Source of the DNA: Streptomyces kaniharaensis
GTDB taxonomy: Bacteria > Actinomycetota > Actinomycetes > Streptomycetales > Streptomycetaceae
NCBI RefSeq assembly: GCF_009569385.1
Contig: NZ_WBOF01000001.1
Coordinates: 3,110,001-3,174,000 of the forward strand
Reading direction: 5' to 3'
DNA length: 64,000 nt
Shown: piece after piece, positions 59,050-64,000 of the stretch
Layout of the letters: each line of letters opens with the position of its first letter
How positions within the stretch are numbered: position 1 is the first letter of the stretch
Notes under the pieces: model-generated
Told to the model about the DNA's origin: nothing
What the model saw: only the letters and a program-made list of their open reading frames with translations
Databases searched by the model: none
Program-made: the position numbers and the translations under genes

Positions 59050-60027
59050 ATGGTCGACGCGATCACGGAGGAGCCGGTCGAGCTCCAGCTGGAGCGGCAC
59101 CGGACCGAACTGACCGGCTACTGCTACCGGATGCTCGGCTCGGTCTTCGAGGCCGAGGACGCGGCCCAGGAGACCATGATCCGCGCCTGGCGGGGGCACA
59201 AGGGCTTCGAGGGCCGGGCCGCGCTGCGCTCCTGGCTGTACCGGATCGCCACCAACGTCTGCCTGGACGCGCTGAACGGCCGCAACCACCGGGCCCGCCC
59301 GATGGACCTGGCCGGCCCGGTGACGGTGGCCACCGCGAGCGACACCCAGCTGCCCGAGGTGACCTGGATCGGCCCCGCGCCGGACGGCCGGGTGCTGCCC
59401 GAGACCGGGGATCCGGCCGAGGTGGCCGCCCGGCGCGAGTCGGTGAAGCTGGCCTTCGTCGCGGTGCTCCAGCGCCTCGCGCCCCGGCAGCGGGCGGTGC
59501 TGATCCTGCGCGAGGTGCTCGGCTGGAAGGCCGCCGAGGTGGCCGAACTGCTCGGCGTCACGGTGGCCTCGGTCAACAGCGCGCTCCAGCGGGCGCGCGC
59601 GGTGCTCGCCACGGACGGCGAGTCCGCCCGCCGGGCCGCCGCCCTGGACGACGACCACCGCGCGCTGCTGGCCCGCTACGTGAGCGCGTTCGAGGCGTAC
59701 GACATGGACGGCCTCGCCGCGCTGCTGCACGAGGACGTCACGCTCAACATGCCGCCGTACGCGATGTGGCTGCGGGGCCGGGACGAGATCCGGGCGTGGA
59801 TGCTCGGCCCGGGCCACGGCTGCCGGGGCTCGCGGTTGGTCCCGGTGACGGCCAACGGCGGCCCGGCGTTCGGCCAGTACCGGCCGAGCCCGGCGGGCGG
59901 GTGGGAGCCGTGGGCGCTGATCGTGCCGGAGGTGTCAGAGGGCCGGTTCACCGGGTTCACCAACTTCCTCGACACCGACGTGGTGTTCCCGCTGTTCGGT
60001 CTCCCGCCCCGGCTGGCCGCGGAGTAG
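59050..60027 (+). CDS. ECF sigma factor with C-terminal SnoaL-like domain
   Basis: 325 residues. Sigma region 2: YCYRMLGSVFEAEDAAQETM and RAWRGHKGFEGRAALRSWLY; region 4: LAPRQRAVLILREVLGWKAA and LLGVTVASVNSALQRARAVL. Then a SnoaL-like domain (210-325; LLARYVSAFEAYDMDGLAAL), as in SigJ/SigG-type factors that lack a separate anti-sigma and use this domain for control. The last 93 bp overlap the STAS gene on the other strand. ATG start with GGGGG 8 nt upstream. Confidence 0.88.
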   Translation: MVDAITEEPVELQLERHRTELTGYCYRMLGSVFEAEDAAQETMIRAWRGHKGFEGRAALRSWLYRIATNVCLDALNGRNHRARPMDLAGPVTVATASDTQLPEVTWIGPAPDGRVLPETGDPAEVAARRESVKLAFVAVLQRLAPRQRAVLILREVLGWKAAEVAELLGVTVASVNSALQRARAVLATDGESARRAAALDDDHRALLARYVSAFEAYDMDGLAALLHEDVTLNMPPYAMWLRGRDEIRAWMLGPGHGCRGSRLVPVTANGGPAFGQYRPSPAGGWEPWALIVPEVSEGRFTGFTNFLDTDVVFPLFGLPPRLAAE

Positions 60028-60264
60028 GCGCCCGGGTGCCGCGGGCAGGATCTCCGGCGCCGCGGGCAGGACGTCCGCCAGTCCGCTGAACGCGAGCAGC
60101 TCCCGCAGCGGGCCGCTCGCGTTCAGCAGCCGCACGCCCACGCCGTGCCGGGCGGCGGCGAGCCGCAGCCGGGCGAGGGCGTCGACGACGGCCAGGTCGG
60201 GGGCGGTGAGGGCGCCGAGGTCGCAGGTCAGCGCCGGGGCGGCGGTCGTTCGCTTGGTCTCCAT
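59935..60264 (-). CDS. STAS-domain protein overlapping the sigma gene 3' end
   Basis: 109 residues from the ATG at 60264. A STAS-type core in CDLGALTAPDLAVVDALARL, LRLAAARHGVGVRLLNASGP and LRELLAFSGLADVLPAAPEI, then a Glu/Gly-rich tail. The final 93 bp lie antisense inside the convergent sigma-factor gene, including the region encoding its last 30 residues. STAS proteins of this type oppose anti-sigma factors, so a functional tie to the sigma factor is possible. No strong ribosome site. Confidence 0.78.
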   Translation of the reverse strand: METKRTTAAPALTCDLGALTAPDLAVVDALARLRLAAARHGVGVRLLNASGPLRELLAFSGLADVLPAAPEILPAAPGRLLRGQPGRETEQREHHVGVEEVGEPGEPAL

Positions 60265-60387
60265 GCGGATTGGACTGCGCCGACGGCCCCGGCTCATCGG
60301 TCCGGTGCGAAACGGCCACCGCCCGACCGGCGGCCGGGCGGTGGCAGAGTAGGGCCTCAGAAACCACCGTGCCCGAGGAGGACCGCA

Positions 60388-60879
60388 GTGCCGACCGACC
60401 CCGTGAAGGCCCGTGAAGAGTGGCTGGCGTCCCTGCCCCGGATCTACGCGGCGGCCGGCTGCCTGCTGCGGGACGAGTCCGGCCGGATCCTGATCGTGAA
60501 GGCCGGGTACCGCGAGCACTGGCAGTTCCCGGGCGGCACGATCGACCTCGGCGAGGGCCCGGTCGAGTGCGCCGTGCGGGAGTTGGAGGAGGAGACCGGG
60601 ATCGTCAAGGCCGCCGGTGACCTGCTGGCGATCTCCTGGACCCACCCCTCGGCCGAACTCGACCATCCCGCCGAGCACTTGCTCTTCGACTTCGGCACCG
60701 TTCCGGACGGCACCCCCGTGACCGTCCCGGCCGGTGAGCTCGACGACTACCGCTGGGTCACCGAGGAGGAGGCCTTGGAGCTGCTCGGCCCGGCCCGTTC
60801 GGCGCGGCTGCGGGCCGCGCTGGAGGCGGCCGTCGACGGGCGGGTGCGGATCGTCACCACGCACGTCTCGGGCTTCTGA
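60388..60879 (+). CDS. NUDIX hydrolase (MutT-like)
   Basis: 163 residues from a GTG with GAGGAGG 6-7 nt upstream. NUDIX box: GGTIDLGEGPVECAVRELEEETGI, of which G-x5-E-x7-REx2EExG is intact. A central strand with AISWTHPSAELDHPAEHLLF and the acidic C-terminal helix follow. Hydrolyses a nucleoside diphosphate linked to another moiety; target unknown. Its 3' palindromic terminator (60896) is shared with the convergent Clp_N gene. Confidence 0.87.
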   Translation: MPTDPVKAREEWLASLPRIYAAAGCLLRDESGRILIVKAGYREHWQFPGGTIDLGEGPVECAVRELEEETGIVKAAGDLLAISWTHPSAELDHPAEHLLFDFGTVPDGTPVTVPAGELDDYRWVTEEEALELLGPARSARLRAALEAAVDGRVRIVTTHVSGF

Positions 60880-60895
60880 CGGCGGTTCACGCATG

Positions 60896-60929
60896 CGGGT
60901 CCCGGGACGGTCGACCGTCCCGGGACCCG
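60896..60929. terminator. Bidirectional terminator, 34-bp perfect palindrome
   Basis: A fully symmetric 34-bp sequence with arms CGGGTCCCGGGACGGTC; it lies between the convergent NUDIX and Clp_N genes, 17 and 9 bp from their stops. Confidence 0.8.
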
Positions 60930-60937
60930 TTCGCGGT

Positions 60938-61693
60938 TCACGGCTGCGTCGGGTCCGCGCTCCGGGCGGCGATGATGGCGGTGATCGCCTCCGAGACGAA
61001 GGTCTCCGTCTCGGCCCGGTCCACGTTCAGGTCGGCGAGCACGCCCGTGCCGTTCGCCTGCTCCAGCAGGGCGAGCAGGATGTGCTCGGTGCCGACGTAG
61101 TTGTGCCCGAGCTTGAGGGCCTCGCGGAAGGTCAGCTCCAGCACCTTCTTGGCCTGCGCGTCGAACGGGATCAGCGCGGGCAGTTCGTCGGCGGGGGCCG
61201 GCAGGGCGGCGCCCGCCGCGGTGCGGACCGCCTCCGCGCTGACGCCCTGGGCGGCGAGCGCCTTGGCGCCGATGCCCTCGGGTTCGGCGATCAGGCCGAG
61301 CAGCAGGTGCTCGGCGGTGATCTCGGCGTTGCCCGCCTTCCTGGCCTCCTCCTGTGAGACCACGACGACGTGCCGGGCCCGGTCGGTGAAGCGGGCGAAG
61401 CCCTGGCTGGGGTCGAGGTCGTTGGGGGTGGCGGGGTCCTTGGGGACGAAGCGCTTCTGGGCGGCCTGCTTGCTCACGCCCATGCTCCGGCCGATGTCGG
61501 TCCAGGACGCGCCGGAGCGGCGGGCCTGGTCCACGAAGTGGCCGATCAGGTGATCGGCGAGGTCGCCCAGGTGGTCGGCGGCGATGACCGCGTCGGACAG
61601 CTGGTCGAGCGCGTCGGTGTGGACCTTCTTGATCGCGGTGATCAGGTCGTCGAGGCGCAGCGGAGTCGTGCTGGGAACAACGGGATTCTCCAT
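60938..61693 (-). CDS. Clp N-domain protein with HTH
   Basis: 251 residues. N-terminal helical region, then a helix-turn-helix (RRSGASWTDIGRSMGVSKQA AQKRF, 60-84) and two Clp_N repeats: ARHVVVVSQEEARKAGNAEI/TAEHLLLGLI and LELTFREALKLGHNYVGTEH/ILLALLEQ. No AAA+ domain, so it is not a Clp ATPase; such proteins may bind ClpC-type clients or DNA. Two similar TCAAC palindromes lie at and beyond its start codon and also upstream of the divergent GNAT gene, suggesting autoregulation. Confidence 0.87.
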   Translation of the reverse strand: MENPVVPSTTPLRLDDLITAIKKVHTDALDQLSDAVIAADHLGDLADHLIGHFVDQARRSGASWTDIGRSMGVSKQAAQKRFVPKDPATPNDLDPSQGFARFTDRARHVVVVSQEEARKAGNAEITAEHLLLGLIAEPEGIGAKALAAQGVSAEAVRTAAGAALPAPADELPALIPFDAQAKKVLELTFREALKLGHNYVGTEHILLALLEQANGTGVLADLNVDRAETETFVSEAITAIIAARSADPTQP

Positions 61694-61695
61694 GC

Positions 61696-61740
61696 GTCAA
61701 CCGTAGGTTGTCGATGCAGTGTCGTCAACCGATAGTTGAC
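61696..61740. promoter_or_regulatory. Two GTCAAC palindromes between the Clp_N and GNAT genes
   Basis: GTCAACC GTA GGTTGTC (61696-61712) and GTCAACC GAT AGTTGAC (61724-61740): imperfect palindromes of 17 bp, centres 28 bp apart (2.7 turns). The first begins 3 bp upstream of the Clp_N start codon. They could be operators for the HTH/Clp_N protein, whose gene borders them. Confidence 0.55.
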
Positions 61741-61783
61741 GATGTTGCCGGGTAGGCTTCGAGAGGTCGGAGGACGGAGCGGA

Positions 61784-62383
61784 GTGAACGTGTCGGACAT
61801 GACCGCCGAGCTGCGGATCCTCACCCTGCCCGAGCCCGAGGTGCCCGCCGAACTCAAGCTCCAGGTGGCGGAGTTGCAGGATCTGGCCTGGCCGGGCCCG
61901 CCCGGCCCGTCCGGCGGGCCGGTGCACGATCCGGCCCTGTGCCCGGTCTCGCTGCTGCTCCTGGACGGCGCCCGGGTGGTGGCCGCGCTGGACGTGCTCT
62001 CCAAGGAGCTCGTCCACGCCGGCCGGACTTACGCGGCCAGCGGGCTGTCCACCGTGGTCACCGACCCAGCCTGCCGCGGCCTCGGGTACGGGCGGCGGCT
62101 GGTGGCGGCGGCCCGCGACGCCGCCCGCGAAGGCGGCGCGGACCTCGGACTCTTCACCTGCGACCGCGGGCTCCGGGGCTTCTACGAGAGCGCGGGCTGG
62201 GCGGTGCTGCCGGGCGCGGTGCTGGTCGGGGGCACGGCGGAGGAACCGTTCCCCAGCGACCGGGAGGGCTTCGACAAGGTGACGATGGCGGCCTTCTTCA
62301 CCGCGCACGCCGAGCGCCACCGGGTGGACTTCCCGCACAGCCGGATCGCCCTCCACCCCGGGGCGATTGACCGGCTCTGGTAG
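61784..62383 (+). CDS. GNAT-family N-acetyltransferase
   Basis: 199 residues from the GTG at 61784; GTG 61790 and ATG 61799 are equally plausible. The GNAT core is clear: the acetyl-CoA P-loop TDPACRGLGYGRRLVAAARD (R/Q-x-x-G-x-G/A), then LGLFTCDRGLRGFYESAGWAV, the conserved FY strand-helix. A TAGGCT -10 lies at about 61753. The acceptor substrate is unknown; divergent from the HTH/Clp_N gene and probably co-regulated. Confidence 0.82.
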   Translation: MNVSDMTAELRILTLPEPEVPAELKLQVAELQDLAWPGPPGPSGGPVHDPALCPVSLLLLDGARVVAALDVLSKELVHAGRTYAASGLSTVVTDPACRGLGYGRRLVAAARDAAREGGADLGLFTCDRGLRGFYESAGWAVLPGAVLVGGTAEEPFPSDREGFDKVTMAAFFTAHAERHRVDFPHSRIALHPGAIDRLW

Positions 62384-62402
62384 GCCGTGGCCTGGTAGCC
62401 GC

Positions 62403-63143
62403 TCAGAAGTCCGGCAGCAGGCGGGCGCGGACGGCGGCGATGTCGGCGGGGGAGACCCCGGCGGCGAGCAGGTGGGCGGCCGGGTCGAAGCCGTCGAGCG
62501 CGTCGGCCAGGGCGGCCTCGGCGGTGGTGCCGGCCTCGGCGAGCACCGCGTCGATCCGGTGGTAGGGGTCCGGCAGGCCCAGCATGCCGTACAGCGGGCG
62601 GACGTTGGGGCCGCTGAGCAGGTAGTCCTCGGTGATCGCGGCCGGTTCGACGCCGGCCAGGGCGAGCAGCAGGAGGGTGGCCAGGCCGGTGCGGTCACGG
62701 CCGGCGCCGCAGTGGATGACCAGTCCGCCGGGCCGGGCGCCGGCCACGGTGGTGATCAGCTCGGCGGCGGCGTGCGGGCAGTGGTCCAGGTAGGGGCGCA
62801 GCGCGAGCGGGGTGCCGTCGAGCCGGCCGTACGTCTCCCACCAGGCGGGGCCGGCGAGCTCGTCCAGCGGGATGCGGATCAGGTCGATGCCCTCGGGGAG
62901 CGGGAGGAGCGGCTTGTACTCCTCGACGTTGCGCAGGTCGACGACGGTGCGGATGCCGTGGTCGAGGAGGGCGTCCCAGCCCTCGGCGGTGAGGCGGTCG
63001 AGGTTGTCGGCCCGGACGACGGCGCCGCGGGCGGTGAGCCGGCCGTCGGCGGTGGGCAGTCCGCCCAGGTCACGGACGTTCAGGCAGCCGTCCCAGACGA
63101 GGGTGCGGTCCTCGGTGGTGGTCGGCGTGTACGTCCGGCTCAT
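62403..63143 (-). CDS. Tyrosine/dual-specificity phosphatase-like protein
   Basis: 246 residues, of the actinomycete PTP type that includes MptpB. WDGCLNVRDLGGLPTADGRL opens the domain; the signature HCGAGRDRTGLATLLLLALA carries C-x5-R (CGAGRDR) with the phosphate loop. A general-acid Asp is not marked with certainty. It may act on phosphotyrosine, phosphoserine or phosphoinositides. GGGGAAC lies 5 nt before the ATG. No kinase gene is adjacent. Confidence 0.88.
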   Translation of the reverse strand: MSRTYTPTTTEDRTLVWDGCLNVRDLGGLPTADGRLTARGAVVRADNLDRLTAEGWDALLDHGIRTVVDLRNVEEYKPLLPLPEGIDLIRIPLDELAGPAWWETYGRLDGTPLALRPYLDHCPHAAAELITTVAGARPGGLVIHCGAGRDRTGLATLLLLALAGVEPAAITEDYLLSGPNVRPLYGMLGLPDPYHRIDAVLAEAGTTAEAALADALDGFDPAAHLLAAGVSPADIAAVRARLLPDF

Positions 63144-63249
63144 GGGGTTCCCCGTTCCTCGTTCCGGGGGTCCCGTTACCCCCTCGTTATGAAGGACTCC
63201 CGGGAGATCCGGATGGTTCCTCGCCGTTCGATCCGCCGCTGGGAGCCGT

Positions 63250-63957
63250 TCAGGCGGCGGTGGGGGCGTCGGCCTCGGTGCGGACCAGCTTCTCGATCGG
63301 CTCGGCGGCGATCTGGCCGAGCATCGAACCGGCCACGATGGCGCCGATCAGGAAGACGGTGGACAGCCAGGCCATGGTGGAGACCGGCAGGGTGAACGCG
63401 CCGACCACGCGGGCCACGCACTCGGTCAGCAGCGCGGTGCCCCAGATGCCGGAGAAGAGGCGCTCGTAGCGGCGGAAGGCGCGGGAGCCGGCCGCCCGGC
63501 CCTCGACCAGCCGCTGCCAGGCGCCGGCGCGGTCGCGCTTGCCCTTGGTCATGAAGGGCATCAGCATCGGGGTCATCACCGGCCGTCCGACCAGTGCGGA
63601 GAAGAGGATCGCCAGCGCCACGGTGCCGCTCAGCCCACCGTCCTTGGCGATCATCAGCCGGGCGTCGCCGGTGACGAAGGTGAGCGCCAGGCCGGCCAGG
63701 TTGACGGCCAGCATCAGCGCGGCCCACGTGTTGAGCTTGCGCTCGCGCAGCAGGCCGGCGACGGTCCGGCCGGCCGGGACGGCGCTGCTCCAGGCCAGGG
63801 CGGCGAACTCGCTGAGGCCGCAGGCCGAGTGCAGCAGGTAGTAGCCGGCCAGCGGGGCGGCCACGTCCAGGGCGAGCGGGCGGAGGGCGGAGACCAGCGG
63901 GTTCGGAGCCTCGGCGGCCTCGGCGGTGACGGCGGCGGCGCTGAGGGTCTGGCTCAT
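63250..63957 (-). CDS. VC0807-like integral membrane protein
   Basis: 235 residues, hydrophobic, with about six predicted helices: LDVAAPLAGYYLLHSACGLS, AALMLAVNLAGLALTFVTGD, ALAILFSALVGRPVMTPMLM, LFSGIWGTALLTECVARVVG and MAWLSTVFLIGAIVAGSMLG. The pattern matches VC0807-family membrane proteins of unknown function. GGAGGAA lies 5 nt before the ATG. The gene ends near the window limit and its 5' neighbour is outside. Confidence 0.7.
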   Translation of the reverse strand: MSQTLSAAAVTAEAAEAPNPLVSALRPLALDVAAPLAGYYLLHSACGLSEFAALAWSSAVPAGRTVAGLLRERKLNTWAALMLAVNLAGLALTFVTGDARLMIAKDGGLSGTVALAILFSALVGRPVMTPMLMPFMTKGKRDRAGAWQRLVEGRAAGSRAFRRYERLFSGIWGTALLTECVARVVGAFTLPVSTMAWLSTVFLIGAIVAGSMLGQIAAEPIEKLVRTEADAPTAA

Positions 63958-64000
63958 GGTGGGTTCCTCCCCGGCTGGTGGCCGCGGGCCGGTGCCCGCG

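Overview
The window is a chromosomal core segment of a very GC-rich actinomycete. Codon third positions are almost all G or C, GTG and TTG starts and 4-base start/stop overlaps are common, and the gene set (wblA, bldG with its anti-sigma partner, an MFS-thymidylate kinase fusion, a 6C RNA) points to Streptomycetaceae. The sequence alone does not separate Streptomyces from Kitasatospora. The gene order matches, from memory, the S. coelicolor SCO3579 to SCO3540 stretch, and much of it follows the M. tuberculosis Rv3681c to Rv3644c order: WhiB4-like, paired ArsA-like ATPases, DUF4177, RidA, MBL, crp, small membrane protein, nth, CoA pyrophosphatase, MarP, epoxide-hydrolase-like, acs, HAD, 6C RNA, ssd/tad, SftH-like helicase, topA, holB.

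Layout. 1-6.9 kb: wblA, two ArsA/Get3-like ATPases, DUF4177-RidA pair, NUDIX, metallo-beta-lactamase, crp. 6.9-8.6 kb: two abutting gene remnants and a hydrolase. 8.6-16.2 kb: nth, CoA-type NUDIX, MarP-like protease, YdjM-like protein, hydrolase with a changed nucleophile, holin-like protein, nhaA. 16.4-25.1 kb: acsA with operator-like sites, SulP-carbonic anhydrase fusion, CooC-like ATPase opposite a degenerate Fic protein, HAD phosphatase, 6C RNA. 25.3-31.2 kb: DnaA boxes, then ssd and a Tad/Flp-like pilus cluster whose last gene holds a TTA codon. 31.2-36.1 kb: helicase, bldG/apgA, a frameshifted cyclophilin-like gene, a lipoprotein. 36.2-46.6 kb: methyltransferase, topA, MFS-Tmk, DNA polymerase III delta'. 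46.9-50.7 kb: secreted hydrolases, LysE exporter, tRNA-Thr. 50.8-64 kb: a more variable stretch with a response-regulator remnant, a secreted protein, RNA and small-molecule methyltransferases, an LPG-synthase-like membrane protein with a kinase-like domain, a serine hydrolase, an ECF sigma factor whose 3' end overlaps a STAS gene, a Clp_N/HTH protein facing a GNAT enzyme, a phosphatase and a membrane protein.

How it fits together. Developmental control (wblA, bldG-apgA, possible bldA dependence of the Tad cluster), DNA maintenance (nth, topA, delta', helicase), acetate use (acsA, with a DasR-like site) and envelope functions (MarP-like protease, Tad-like pilus, lipoproteins, LPG-synthase-like protein) are interleaved. 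Most genes are monocistronic or in two- to three-gene coupled sets. At least five genes have a -10 hexamer exactly 6 nt before the start codon, which suggests leaderless mRNAs. The non-routine parts are mostly regulatory DNA, decayed genes and domain fusions. I see no phage, transposon, CRISPR or biosynthetic cluster.
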